Origin: Salinibacterium hongtaonis
GTDB lineage: Bacteria; Actinomycetota; Actinomycetes; Actinomycetales; Microbacteriaceae
Direction of reading: 5' to 3'
Length of the DNA: 64,000 nt
Assembly (NCBI RefSeq): GCF_003065485.1
Contig: NZ_CP026951.1
Coordinates: 124,001 to 188,000 of the forward strand
In this document: in pieces, positions 9,293 to 18,047 of the stretch
Layout of the letters: every line of letters starts with the position of its first letter
Numbering within the stretch: the first letter of the stretch is position 1
Notes under the pieces: generated by a model
Seen by the model: only the letters and a program-made list of their open reading frames with translations
The model's database searches: none
What the model was told of the DNA's origin: nothing
Made by a program: the position numbers and the translations under genes

Positions 9293-10507
9293 CTAGGGAA
9301 AGCTGAGGAACCAGAGCAAGACGATCGCCACCGGTTGCAGCGCCGCTCCGATCGACAATACCGCCCAGCGTCGGCGCGGGGTCGAAGTGAACAGGTCGCT
9401 TGCGAGGAGAGGGGCGAGCGGCATGAGCAGCCGGAGGGTGCTCTGCTGGGGAAGGAACACAGCAAACAGATAGAGGCCATAACTTGCCGCATAGGAGACG
9501 ATCTCGCTGCCCAGCGCGAGAGTCGACTTTCGGGTGAGGAATACCACGGAGAGGGCCACGACCGCAACAACCGCAACGATGCCGGCGGCACCGGCCCACC
9601 GGGCGGCGAGCAGAAACCACGGGGCAAGCGGAACAAACTCCTGGCGACCCACGAGCGGCACCCACCAGGCGAGCTCCGTTTCAAGGTAGGCATTCTCGCT
9701 GCCGGTGGCGGCACTGGCGATGAAGGGCCATGACAGACCAGCCGCCGAGATGAGGATGCCGCCGAGAACGATTGAGATGCGGTCGCGCCAGGGAAACGGC
9801 TCGTCGCCAACCCAGCGCAGCACCAGGTGGATGCCGAGCGCCAGCGCGATGGCAAGCGCGCCGGGGCGGCTAAAGGCGGCGGCCATCGCCAGCACGGTGA
9901 GGAGCCAGTAGTGGCGGCGGACGAGCGCGAGCAGGCTGCCAAAGGTGAGGAGCAGGAACAGACTCTCGGCATAGGCGACCTGGAGAAGAAAGCCGAGCGG
10001 GCCAAAGCAGAAGAACGCCGTCGCCCAGAGGGCCGCCTGCTGTGACACCTTTGCCCGGGTGAGGAGGAACAGCACGACGGCAGCCCCCGCCCCGCACAGG
10101 GTAGCCACGAGCACCGCTGCCGGGTAGAACTCCAGCCCCGTGATCGCGCGCACTCCGTTGGCCAACCAGGGAAACAGGGGGAGGAAGGCCCACTCATTGG
10201 GTGCCACCATTCCCGTGTCGTCACGGGGCAGGGTGCTGGGGTAGCCGTTTTCGGCGATCTGCCGATAGAACGAGGCATCCCACGAGCCGAGAAAGGCAAA
10301 GAACCCACCCTCGGGGCGGCGGCTAGCGAACTCCCAATCGTTGGCCACCGCGAGCGAATACATGGCGGCAAGAAGCGTTGTGCTCAGAGCGCGCGACAGG
10401 GCATAAATGCCAAGCGCCAGCATCCATCCGGGCGTCGATGCGCGACGGATGCGCCAGGGTAGACGTTCGCCCGCGGGTGCGGGCGGCAACGACGGGGTTT
10501 CTGACAT
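9293..10507 (-). CDS. PIG-V-like membrane mannosyltransferase
   Basis: Polytopic GT-C-type glycosyltransferase that uses polyprenyl-phosphate mannose as donor on the outer face of the membrane. It has about ten hydrophobic segments. The first extracytoplasmic loop carries WDASFYRQIAENGYP (about residues 75-89), with the acidic/WD motif seen in the PIG-V family, and the AYAESLFLL stretch lies at about residue 177. Length 404 aa. The neighbouring synthase provides its likely donor, so the pair probably mannosylates lipids or proteins. The acceptor is unknown. Confidence 0.8.
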   Translation of the reverse strand: MSETPSLPPAPAGERLPWRIRRASTPGWMLALGIYALSRALSTTLLAAMYSLAVANDWEFASRRPEGGFFAFLGSWDASFYRQIAENGYPSTLPRDDTGMVAPNEWAFLPLFPWLANGVRAITGLEFYPAAVLVATLCGAGAAVVLFLLTRAKVSQQAALWATAFFCFGPLGFLLQVAYAESLFLLLTFGSLLALVRRHYWLLTVLAMAAAFSRPGALAIALALGIHLVLRWVGDEPFPWRDRISIVLGGILISAAGLSWPFIASAATGSENAYLETELAWWVPLVGRQEFVPLAPWFLLAARWAGAAGIVAVVAVVALSVVFLTRKSTLALGSEIVSYAASYGLYLFAVFLPQQSTLRLLMPLAPLLASDLFTSTPRRRWAVLSIGAALQPVAIVLLWFLSFP

Positions 10508-10551
10508 TTGCTCTTATAGTGGCAGAGCCTGCCGCCGTGCGTAATGCCGGG

Positions 10552-12279
10552 CTAGTGGTCGTCGTCGAGCCGGCCCCTGAGCCTGGTCTCCTCGACCTCG
10601 AGCAGTGCCTGAGCATTGCGCAGGATGCGAGAGGGGTAGCGCCCCGCGCTTCTGGCGTTCATGAGGGCATCAAACTCGCCCTGAACCACTGCGTTGCGCA
10701 GGGCCGCATACTGTTGATGCGGGGTTGCGTCGCCGCTGCGCGAGGCGCGCTCTTTGGCGGCATCGATGCGCAGAAGAGTGTCGGTGCGCACCCGGTTGAC
10801 TACCCCTGGCACGATCTCCACGTCGGGCCCGACGATCGCGGTGGGGTCGTCGAGCACCTTGAGCCCCTCGTGACTGATTTCTTCGAGCAGCTTGGCCAGC
10901 TTCTTCTCGTCGTCGGCAACGTTGACGCCCTCGATGCCGACCCAGCGGATCAGGAGGGGGAGCGTGCTGCCCTGCACGACGAGGGTGACGACCGCCACGG
11001 TGAAGGCGATCAGGATGAGCTGGGCGCGGTAAGGGGTCGACTCCGGCAGCGACTGGGCTGCGGCGAGGGTGACGACGCCACGCATTCCCGACCAGGAGAG
11101 CACGATGCCGCCGCGCCAGTCCAAACCGTCGGTGCGGGTGTGGTCGAGGTCGGCGCGCTGACGCGCATACATCTTCTCGACCCTCTGCCGGCGGCGCTCC
11201 ATCCGGGGGTCGGCCTCCGGGAGGTTCTTGCGCATGTGATCGAGCCCGAGCTTCATGCGCAGCAACCGGTACTCGTCACGCTCCGCTTTGCGCTGCAGCA
11301 GGTACACCATGGGATTCACCCAGGCGAAGCGGATGATCACCAGCATCCCGGTGACGAGCAATCCCATGAGCACCGCCTGCCAGGCGGAAACCTCCTCGGG
11401 GTTGATGTCGGCGATTAGAGCGCGAATCTCCACCCCCATCAGGAGAAAGACGCCGTTCTCCAGAATGAACTGCACGCTTCGCCAATTAGCGCGTTCTGCG
11501 ACGCGGGATTGAACGTCGACAAAGCGTGGCGCATTGTGCCCCACATAGAGACCGGCGACCACGACGGCCAGAACGCCGGATGCGTGCACTTCTTCGGCAG
11601 GAATGAAGGCCAGGAACGGCACAAGCAGTGCGACGGCGGTGTCGACGAGGGGGTCGTCGATGCGGGCACGAAGCCACACGGTGATGATTCCGACCGCGAG
11701 CCCTATGGCAATGGCCACAACGACGGCAAAACCGAAGTCGATAATTCCGTCGAGCACCGTAGCCACACCGCCCGCCGCGATCGCAACGGCCGAGCGCAAG
11801 AGCACCAGGGCGGTGGCGTCGTTGACGAGACCCTCTCCTTCGAGCACCGTGACCAGCCGGGGCGGAAGACCCAGTTTCTTGCCAATCGCGATCGCCGCAA
11901 CAGCATCCGGAGGGCTCACGACGGCGCCGAGAGCCACGGCCGCCGCGAAGTTGAGATCGGGCAGCAAGAAAAAGAGCACAGTGCCGATGCAGAAAGCGGA
12001 GACCACAACGAGCACGACCGACAGGCTCGTGATTGACGAGAGATTGCGCCGAAAATCGATGACGGGAACCTGCAACGCGGCCGCATAGAGGATCGGCGGC
12101 AAAACCGCCATGAGGATGATCTCCGGCGGGACCTCTATCTCGGGAACCCCGGGAATATAGGAGATTCCCACTCCGACAAGGAGTAGCACCACGGGGGCAG
12201 CGAGACCCAGCCGCTTGGCGACCAGCGAGAATGCAACGATAAGAGTGACCGCAATCACGATGACGAGGGGAAGTTCCAT
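10552..12279 (-). CDS. Na+/H+ antiporter, CPA1 family
   Basis: Exchanges protons for Na+ or other cations across the membrane. The N-terminal 400 residues form about twelve hydrophobic segments with the CPA1 hallmarks ALGAVVSPPDAVAA (about residues 116-129) and LEGEGLVNDATALV (about 145-158), where the Asp residues bind the ion. A soluble, charged C-terminal tail of about 170 residues is typical of YjcE/NhaP-like proteins. The ATG at 12279 gives 575 aa and has GGAGAG upstream; the upstream extension of the frame is not hydrophobic and was dropped. It is divergent from menA. Confidence 0.9.
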   Translation of the reverse strand: MELPLVIVIAVTLIVAFSLVAKRLGLAAPVVLLLVGVGISYIPGVPEIEVPPEIILMAVLPPILYAAALQVPVIDFRRNLSSITSLSVVLVVVSAFCIGTVLFFLLPDLNFAAAVALGAVVSPPDAVAAIAIGKKLGLPPRLVTVLEGEGLVNDATALVLLRSAVAIAAGGVATVLDGIIDFGFAVVVAIAIGLAVGIITVWLRARIDDPLVDTAVALLVPFLAFIPAEEVHASGVLAVVVAGLYVGHNAPRFVDVQSRVAERANWRSVQFILENGVFLLMGVEIRALIADINPEEVSAWQAVLMGLLVTGMLVIIRFAWVNPMVYLLQRKAERDEYRLLRMKLGLDHMRKNLPEADPRMERRRQRVEKMYARQRADLDHTRTDGLDWRGGIVLSWSGMRGVVTLAAAQSLPESTPYRAQLILIAFTVAVVTLVVQGSTLPLLIRWVGIEGVNVADDEKKLAKLLEEISHEGLKVLDDPTAIVGPDVEIVPGVVNRVRTDTLLRIDAAKERASRSGDATPHQQYAALRNAVVQGEFDALMNARSAGRYPSRILRNAQALLEVEETRLRGRLDDDH

Positions 12280-12323
12280 GCGCTCTCCGAATCTGTGCAT
12301 CAAGTTTATGTGCGCCGACGGCC

Positions 12324-12329
12324 TAGAAT
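12324..12329 (+). promoter_or_regulatory. -10 box of leaderless promoter for menA
   Basis: TAGAAT, six bases, then the GTG start at 12336. Confidence 0.6.
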
Positions 12330-12335
12330 CCTGAC

Positions 12336-13301
12336 GTGGCCAAAGGAAAGCAGCAGCGCATCGATCCGAGACGAGTGGCGAAAGCCGCCTGCAGCAGCAA
12401 GGTCGTCCCCCCGAAAGCCAAGGTGAAGAAGGCAACGGCGGGCGACTGGATCGCCGGGGCGCGCATCCGAACCCTCCCCGTGTCGATCGCCCCCGTGGCG
12501 ATGGGCACGGCGGCCGCGATGCTTCTCACGGGCGAGAATCACTGGGTGCGGGCGCTTCTGTGCCTCGTTGTGGCCGTGAGCATTCAGATCGGCGCCAACT
12601 ATGCGAACGACTACTCCGATGGAATCCGGGGCACCGACCAGCACAGGGTAGGTCCGTCGAGGCTCACAGGCTCGGGTGCGGCAAAGCCGAAGACCGTTCT
12701 CACCGTTGCGCTCGTTTTCTTTGGCATCGCGGCGCTCGCCGGAGTCGCCGTCGTCGTTCTCAGTGGGCAGTGGTGGTTGCTGCTTGTGGGAGCTGCCTGC
12801 ATCGCCGCGGCCTGGTTCTATGTCGGAGGAAAGCGGCCCTACGGGTATGCGGGTCTGGGTGAGCTCTTCGCCTTTATCTTCTTTGGGCCGGTCCCCGTGC
12901 TCGGAACCATGTATGTGCAGGTCGGCACTGTCACGATCGAGGCCGTCATTCTCGGTGTCGCCAACGGCCTATTCACGTGCGCTGTGCTTATTGCCAACAA
13001 CATCCGCGACATTGAGCAGGATCGCCTCGCGGGCAAGCGCACCCTTTCGGTGAAGATCGGCATGACCGCGTCGCGCGTGCTCTATTGCCTGTTTATGCTG
13101 CTGCCGTTCGTGATCCTGGTGTTCTTTGCCCTGCTCTTCCCGCTGGCCGTGTACGTGTTCTTTGCGCTATTGATCGCGATTCCCGCGTGCATCATCGTGG
13201 CAACGGGCAAGACACCTGGGGAGTTCTTGCTCGCCCTCAAGCTCGCGAGCGTAACGCTGCTGGTGTACGGGCTCGGGCTTTCTGCCGCGCTGGTTTTCTA
13301 A
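12336..13301 (+). CDS. menA: 1,4-Dihydroxy-2-naphthoate polyprenyltransferase
   Basis: Membrane UbiA-family prenyltransferase that attaches the isoprenoid tail to DHNA. The first Asp-rich motif NYANDYSDGIRGTD is at about residues 88-101 and the second region NNIRDIEQDRLAGKRTL at about 213-229. Eight or nine hydrophobic segments are visible. Length 321 aa, with a basic 30-residue N-terminus. The GTG start is fixed by a TAGAAT box six bases upstream. In related actinobacteria menA is normally followed by the DUF4229, PLDc_N and menD genes; here that block is about 41 kb away. Confidence 0.93.
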   Translation: MAKGKQQRIDPRRVAKAACSSKVVPPKAKVKKATAGDWIAGARIRTLPVSIAPVAMGTAAAMLLTGENHWVRALLCLVVAVSIQIGANYANDYSDGIRGTDQHRVGPSRLTGSGAAKPKTVLTVALVFFGIAALAGVAVVVLSGQWWLLLVGAACIAAAWFYVGGKRPYGYAGLGELFAFIFFGPVPVLGTMYVQVGTVTIEAVILGVANGLFTCAVLIANNIRDIEQDRLAGKRTLSVKIGMTASRVLYCLFMLLPFVILVFFALLFPLAVYVFFALLIAIPACIIVATGKTPGEFLLALKLASVTLLVYGLGLSAALVF

Positions 13302-13332
13302 GCGCACGGCGTCCGACATGGGCGTTGCGGCT

Positions 13333-14556
13333 CTAGGGACGCAGTGCCGGTTCCGCGCTACGGATCGACAGCAGTGCGATGATCGCGCCCGTGCCGCACG
13401 CTGAGACGATGATGGCGAGCGGGAGGATGCTGAGCTCGCCGGCAATGCCGGCGAGTGGTGCCGTGATGCCACCGAAGAGGTACTGGGTGCTGCCGAGTAG
13501 GGCCAGTGCGGTGCCTGCTGCGTGGCGTACATCTGTGATGACGAGCGCGGTTCCCGGGCCGAAGACGAGGCCCATTCCGATGGGCACAAGGGCGAGTGTG
13601 GGCAGCACCGTGAGCGGGGAGGCCGCCCCCGTTGTCGTGATCACGAGCAGGGCGAGGCCACCCGCCGTGACAATGCTGAGGCCCACGAGGCAAAGGCGTG
13701 CGGCGCTCGTACGGTGCGCGAGCCTGGTGGCGACGACGCCAGCGACGGTCATCCCAACACCGTTAGCGGCGAAGACGATGGTGTAACCCGTGGGGCTGAA
13801 TCCGAGCAGCGACTGCACGATGAATGGCGACGACGAGATGTAAGCAAACGTTGCCCCGACGCCGAGGCACACCATCAGGCTTCCGAGCACAAAGCTTCTG
13901 GTGCGCACTACGCTCCCAAAGCTCCGCAGAACATCCCGGGGTGCGGCACTCGCCCGGCGGTCGAGGGCGAGGCTCTCTGGCACAAAGAAAAAGACAGCAG
14001 CGAGGGCGACGGCGCACAGCGCGGTGACGGTCCAGAAGATGACGGGCCAGGCGCTCCACTCCAGCATGACGGCACCGATGACGGGGCCAATGATGGGCCC
14101 GACGCCGCCGACGAGCCCGAGAATGCTGAACACGCGGGTCGTCTCTGCGCCGGCCGTGAGGTCGGAGACAACCGCCCGCCCGATGACTACGCCGGCCGAT
14201 GCTCCGATGCCCGCGAGTAGACGGAATAGAAGCATGAGCTCGATGGTGGGAGCGATTGCCGAAAGAGCGCTCGCAAGCAGAGACACTGCCGTGCCGATGA
14301 TGAGGAGCCGTCGGCGCCCCATTGTGTCGGAGAGGGTGCCGAGAACCAGCTGGCCTACCGCCATACCGAGGACGTATGCGGTGAGGGTGGCCTGGACCCA
14401 TGCGGGGGTCGTCATGTAGTCGTCCGACATCTTCGGCATGGCGGCGAGGTAGATGTCGGTGCCGAGAGTGCTGATCGCGGTGAGGGTACCGAGGGTGATG
14501 AGCAGAAGAAGAGGGAGGCGCTCGGCTGCGGTGCCGACGGCCCGTGAAGTGGTCAT
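13333..14556 (-). CDS. Bcr/CflA-type MFS transporter
   Basis: Twelve-helix major facilitator, drug:H+ antiporter type. Seen: DIYLAAMPKMSDDY after helix 1 (typical of Bcr/CflA proteins), GTLSDTMGRRRLLIIGT between helices 2 and 3, and a long run of hydrophobic segments to the end. The ATG at 14556 gives 407 aa; the open frame continues upstream but crosses an operator palindrome. It is divergent from the gentisate dioxygenase gene, and copies of the same palindrome lie before both genes, so they are probably co-regulated. It could export an aromatic acid or intermediate rather than drugs. The convergent menA gene ends 31 bases away. Confidence 0.85.
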   Translation of the reverse strand: MTTSRAVGTAAERLPLLLLITLGTLTAISTLGTDIYLAAMPKMSDDYMTTPAWVQATLTAYVLGMAVGQLVLGTLSDTMGRRRLLIIGTAVSLLASALSAIAPTIELMLLFRLLAGIGASAGVVIGRAVVSDLTAGAETTRVFSILGLVGGVGPIIGPVIGAVMLEWSAWPVIFWTVTALCAVALAAVFFFVPESLALDRRASAAPRDVLRSFGSVVRTRSFVLGSLMVCLGVGATFAYISSSPFIVQSLLGFSPTGYTIVFAANGVGMTVAGVVATRLAHRTSAARLCLVGLSIVTAGGLALLVITTTGAASPLTVLPTLALVPIGMGLVFGPGTALVITDVRHAAGTALALLGSTQYLFGGITAPLAGIAGELSILPLAIIVSACGTGAIIALLSIRSAEPALRP

Positions 14557-14565
14557 CTGCCGATT

Positions 14566-14581
14566 ATTCCGTTGACGGACT
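14566..14581. promoter_or_regulatory. Operator copy 1, in the MFS gene leader
   Basis: TCCGTTGACGGA (14568-14579), one base from a perfect palindrome, about 12 bases from the MFS start codon. It matches two copies near 14655 and 14670. A regulator bound here would block the MFS promoter or leader. Confidence 0.55.
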
Positions 14582-14652
14582 AAGTGGCGGAAGAGCATCC
14601 GGGGTCGTATTCATACCGATCAGAGAGCGTTGATATGAGTCCTCCTGAATTA

Positions 14653-14683
14653 AGTCCGTTAACGGATTATCCGTTGACAGACT
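14653..14683. promoter_or_regulatory. Tandem operator copies 2 and 3, before the gentisate genes
   Basis: TCCGTTAACGGA (14655-14666) is a perfect 12 bp palindrome. TCCGTTGACAGA (14670-14681) follows with a 15 bp start-to-start spacing, about 1.5 helical turns. Together with copy 1 the consensus is TCCGTTRACRGA. This fits a dimeric TetR-, MarR- or GntR-like regulator; none is encoded next to it. Confidence 0.6.
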
Positions 14684-14781
14684 AGTTTGCTCCCGATACT
14701 CTTCGAGAAAGGCCGCGCACGGACTAACTAGGCGGCGCCCGATTTGGCACGAACCTCTCCCACGAGCAATGGAGCCCTCTC

Positions 14782-15828
14782 ATGACTGACAAGAACGACA
14801 ACGCCGACTACTTCGAGCGCCTCAAGGCTGCCAACGTCGCCGCTCTCTGGACCATCCCCGGCACGCTCGCGGAGGAGCCGACGCTGGACGAGGTTCCTCA
14901 CGTGTGGAAGGCCAAGGAGATCTTTCCGCTCCTTCACGAGGCCGTCGACGTCGTGGACCTCGGCGAAGATGCCGACCGCCGCGCCCTTAACGCCTCGAAC
15001 CCCAAGCGCGTCTTCGGCACGAGCCACAACCTCGTCGCCGGGTACCAGCTGGTTCTGCCGGGGGAGACCGCTCCCGCTCACCGCCACACCCCCAGCGCCA
15101 TCCGCCTGCTCCTCGAAGGATCGGGCCACACGACGGTCGATGGCGAACCCGTGCTGATGGAGCCCGGCGACCTCGTGCTCACCCCGCCGATGACGTGGCA
15201 CGACCACCGCCACGAGGGTGACACCCCCATGATCTGGCTTGACGGGCTCGATGTACCGTTCGTTCGCGGTCAGCACGCCCAGTTCGCCGAGGAATACCCG
15301 AATGAGGCCCTGCAGGAGCTCACCGAGGCTGAGGATGTGAGCGTTGCCCGATACGGGGCCGGCATGATTCCCGCCGAGCGCACGTGGACCAAGATCCACT
15401 CCCCGCTCAACAAATACCCCTACAAGACCTCCAAGGAATCGCTTCTGCGCTTCCACGAATCCGAGGGTCGCCCCTCGACCGGATCGTCGATGGAATACGT
15501 CAACCCGATGACCGGCGGGCCGGTCATCCCCACCATCACCTGCTTCCTCTCAGTGCAGGAGGCCGGCACTAAGAGCCGCGCCTACCGCCACACCCCAAGC
15601 AAGGTCTTCTGCGTTCTCGAGGGCAGCGGCTACAGCATCATCAACGGCGAGCGTTACGACTGGGAGAAGCACGACTTTTTCGTCGTGCCGTCGTGGCACT
15701 GGTACGAGCACCACGCCAACGAGGGCGAAGACGCGGTTCTCTTCTCCATGAGCGACCGCCCCATCTACGAGCCCTTCGGCCTGCTGCGCGAGCAGACCGC
15801 CGACGCTGTGCCCGCCGCAAAGAACTAG
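14782..15828 (+). CDS. Gentisate 1,2-dioxygenase
   Basis: Cupin-fold Fe(II) enzyme that opens the ring of gentisate (2,5-dihydroxybenzoate) to maleylpyruvate. Two cupin domains are visible. The N-terminal one has the metal site in APAHRHTPSAIRLLLEG (about residues 98-114) and MTWHDHRHEGD (about 138-148); the C-terminal one has YRHTPSKVFCVLEG (about 268-281) and PSWHWYEHH (about 304-312). Length 348 aa is right for the family. The start has a modest GGAG ribosome site. It is the first gene of a three-gene operon (dioxygenase, 3-hydroxybenzoate hydroxylase-like, fumarylpyruvate hydrolase). The related salicylate 1,2-dioxygenases are the main alternative. Confidence 0.9.
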   Translation: MTDKNDNADYFERLKAANVAALWTIPGTLAEEPTLDEVPHVWKAKEIFPLLHEAVDVVDLGEDADRRALNASNPKRVFGTSHNLVAGYQLVLPGETAPAHRHTPSAIRLLLEGSGHTTVDGEPVLMEPGDLVLTPPMTWHDHRHEGDTPMIWLDGLDVPFVRGQHAQFAEEYPNEALQELTEAEDVSVARYGAGMIPAERTWTKIHSPLNKYPYKTSKESLLRFHESEGRPSTGSSMEYVNPMTGGPVIPTITCFLSVQEAGTKSRAYRHTPSKVFCVLEGSGYSIINGERYDWEKHDFFVVPSWHWYEHHANEGEDAVLFSMSDRPIYEPFGLLREQTADAVPAAKN

Positions 15829-15836
15829 GAAACACC

Positions 15837-17069
15837 ATGACTGATACCAACGAGATCATCGTTGTCGGCTGCGGCATCGGCGGTGCCTCCGCGGCGCTCG
15901 CCCTCGGCCGCGCCGGCTTCACCGTTCGACTACTTGAGCGCGCCCCCGTCATCGCCGAGGTCGGCGCCGGCCTGCAGGTGGGGCCAAATGCCATGCGCAT
16001 CCTGCGCGATCTAGGCGTTAATGACTATCTGACCCAGGCGGCTGTGCTGCCCGACCGGGCCGTGATGCGCGATATCCGCACAGGCGACGAGGTTGTGTCG
16101 TTCGACTTCGGAGCTGGCTTCCGCGAGGCCTATGAAATGCCCTACGCGGTTATGCACCGTGGCGACCTGCTCAACGGACTCATGAAGGCCGCCGAGGCGA
16201 CAGGGCGCGTCACGATCGTTCCCGGCAAAGAGATCGTCGATATCACCGAGAACGGCGACACCGTCACCGTCTCTGCCTCCGACGGAACGGGCTATACGAC
16301 CAAGGCTCTCATTGGCGCAGACGGCATCCGCTCGCGTGTTCGAAAGCACGTCATCGGCGACGCCACCCCTGTGGCCTCGAAGTACGTGATCTACCGTGGC
16401 ACCATCCCGCGCACCGACGACATCGAGAACGCTGTCACCCTGCAGGCCGGGGCCAACCACCACGTCATGCACTACCCGATTCGCGGCGGCAGTGAGGTCA
16501 ACGTCGTTGTCTCGTTCAAGAGCGAGCGGGATGTTGTGGGCGGCGACGGCTGGGGAACAGTCGAGGAGCTTCGCGAGGCCTTCGCCGACGTGAACCCGCA
16601 GGTCGCCCGCCTGCTTGAGCAGATCGATACGACCAACCGCTGGGTGCAGTTCGACCGCGCTCCGGAGGCTGGATGGACCAAGGGCCGCATCGTGCTCATG
16701 GGTGATGCTGCTCACCCGACCCACCAGTACCTCGCCCAGGGGGCTGGCCAGGCAATGGAAGACGCCGTGGAGCTCGCCCGCGTGCTGACCGAGTTTGGTG
16801 ACGACGTTGCCGGAGCCTTCGTGGAGTTTGAGAAGCGCCGCTTCGACCGCACGAGTGCTGTGCAGCGCGGATCGCGCTTCTGGGGCGAGCTCAGCCACGT
16901 CGGCGGGGCAGAGGCCGACCAGCGCGACGCCCTCCTCGGCACGATCGAGCCAGAAGACCGCCGCTTCATCGACTGGATCTACACGACCCGCGACGACGTG
17001 CCGCTGCCCGTGATCCCGCCCCACCGCGACTCTTATGAGCCGCTCGAATCGGAGAGGGTTCTTTCATGA
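15837..17069 (+). CDS. 3-Hydroxybenzoate 6-hydroxylase-like FAD monooxygenase
   Basis: Single-component flavoprotein hydroxylase expected to turn 3-hydroxybenzoate into gentisate with NAD(P)H and O2. The N-terminal FAD site GCGIGGASAALALGRAG is at residues 11-27, followed by ERAPVIAEVGAGLQVGPNA. The second FAD motif GDAAHPTHQYLAQGAGQAMEDA lies at about 285-306 (the YLAQGA variant is typical of 3HB 6-hydroxylases). Length 410 aa. The ATG at 15837 follows AGGAAACACC, a good ribosome site, nine bases after the dioxygenase stop. A salicylate 5-hydroxylase-like role is possible, but the gentisate context favours 3-hydroxybenzoate. Confidence 0.85.
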   Translation: MTDTNEIIVVGCGIGGASAALALGRAGFTVRLLERAPVIAEVGAGLQVGPNAMRILRDLGVNDYLTQAAVLPDRAVMRDIRTGDEVVSFDFGAGFREAYEMPYAVMHRGDLLNGLMKAAEATGRVTIVPGKEIVDITENGDTVTVSASDGTGYTTKALIGADGIRSRVRKHVIGDATPVASKYVIYRGTIPRTDDIENAVTLQAGANHHVMHYPIRGGSEVNVVVSFKSERDVVGGDGWGTVEELREAFADVNPQVARLLEQIDTTNRWVQFDRAPEAGWTKGRIVLMGDAAHPTHQYLAQGAGQAMEDAVELARVLTEFGDDVAGAFVEFEKRRFDRTSAVQRGSRFWGELSHVGGAEADQRDALLGTIEPEDRRFIDWIYTTRDDVPLPVIPPHRDSYEPLESERVLS

Positions 17070-17944
17070 GGCTCGGACTCTTTAACGGTGGCCGTCTCGG
17101 CGCCGTCCACGAAGGTCAGGTCTACGACGTATCGTCGCTCGTCGGTGAGCCCGGCCCCGCCGGGCGCCTCGACGCCGCGATTCGCGCGGGAATCACGTCG
17201 ATTCCGAGCGAGCTGCTGACGGCATCCGCTGTCTCTGGCGACACCGTCTCCGTCGACGACGTGCAGTGGGAGGCGCCGCTGCCGCGCCCCGGCAAGATCA
17301 TCGGCGCCCCGGCTAACTACTACGACCACATCGACGAGATGCCCAACTCCGCCACGATTCTCGAGTGGGGGTTCTTTCTCAAGGCCGCCACATCGGTGAT
17401 CGGCCCGAACGGCACGGTGGAGATTCCCTACACGGATGTTCCCACCCACCACGAGGGCGAACTCGCCGTTGTGATCGGCAAGGGGGGCCGTGACATCTCG
17501 CTCGACGACGCGTGGGACCGCGTCTACGGGTACACGTGCGTGCTCGACATCACGATCCGCTCGAGCGAGGACCGTTCGACCCGCAAGTCGTTCGACACGT
17601 TCACGCCGCTCGGCCCGGTCGTCGTGACGGCCGATGAAGTTGCCCATGCCGCGAACCTCGACCTTCGCCTGACGGTGAACGGCGAGGAGCGTCAGTCGAG
17701 CAACACGTCGAAGCTCATCTACGGAATCCCCGAGCTCATCGCGTATGCGAGCTCGGTGACGACCCTTGAGCCCGGTGACGTGATCGCGACGGGAACCCCG
17801 TCCGGCGTCAGTGAGATATTCGACGGCGACGTTGTGACCGTTGTGATCGATGGTATTGGCGAACTCACGGTCGACGTGACTAACCGCCGTGCGGTTCCGC
17901 ACGCAGACCGGCCCGGCCCGAAGACGGCACTGCGCCGCTCCTAG
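17066..17944 (+). CDS. Fumarylpyruvate hydrolase (FAA hydrolase family)
   Basis: Hydrolyses fumarylpyruvate (or maleylpyruvate) to pyruvate plus fumarate (or maleate), the last step of the gentisate route. The C-terminal 210 residues are an FAH domain: GAPANYYDHIDEM at about 88, metal-site Glu residues in THHEGELAVVIGKGGRDI at about 131-148, GYTCVLDIT at about 156 and VIATGTPSGV near 239. The N-terminal 75 residues form the usual small DUF2437-like cap. Length 292 aa. The ATG overlaps the upstream stop (ATGA). No maleylpyruvate isomerase gene is present nearby. Confidence 0.85.
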   Translation: MRLGLFNGGRLGAVHEGQVYDVSSLVGEPGPAGRLDAAIRAGITSIPSELLTASAVSGDTVSVDDVQWEAPLPRPGKIIGAPANYYDHIDEMPNSATILEWGFFLKAATSVIGPNGTVEIPYTDVPTHHEGELAVVIGKGGRDISLDDAWDRVYGYTCVLDITIRSSEDRSTRKSFDTFTPLGPVVVTADEVAHAANLDLRLTVNGEERQSSNTSKLIYGIPELIAYASSVTTLEPGDVIATGTPSGVSEIFDGDVVTVVIDGIGELTVDVTNRRAVPHADRPGPKTALRRS

Positions 17945-17970
17945 GCACCGCGCGTCCGCGCCATTACTTG

Positions 17971-18028
17971 TGGAGGGGTCCGATACTCGTCTTCCCGGAA
18001 CTCCGGAAGGCGAATATCGGACCCGTCA
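17971..18028. repeat. Interspersed hairpin repeat, copy 1
   Basis: Outer arms GGGTCCGATACTCG (17976-17989) and CGAATATCGGACCC (18011-18024) pair with one mismatch. An inner hairpin is built from TTCC(C)GGA and TCCGGAA. The same design recurs at 24688, 63119 and 63202. It lies 27 bases after the hydrolase stop. Confidence 0.65.
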
Positions 18029-18047
18029 CCTGGTTGCTGGTGCTGGC

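Noticed and set aside
9203-9733. Plus-strand frame over the two mannosyltransferase genes
   Set aside because: Antisense shadow without family features.
10378-11418. A 346-residue frame antisense to the antiporter C-terminus
   Set aside because: No ribosome site or domain; the antiporter on the other strand has full family motifs.
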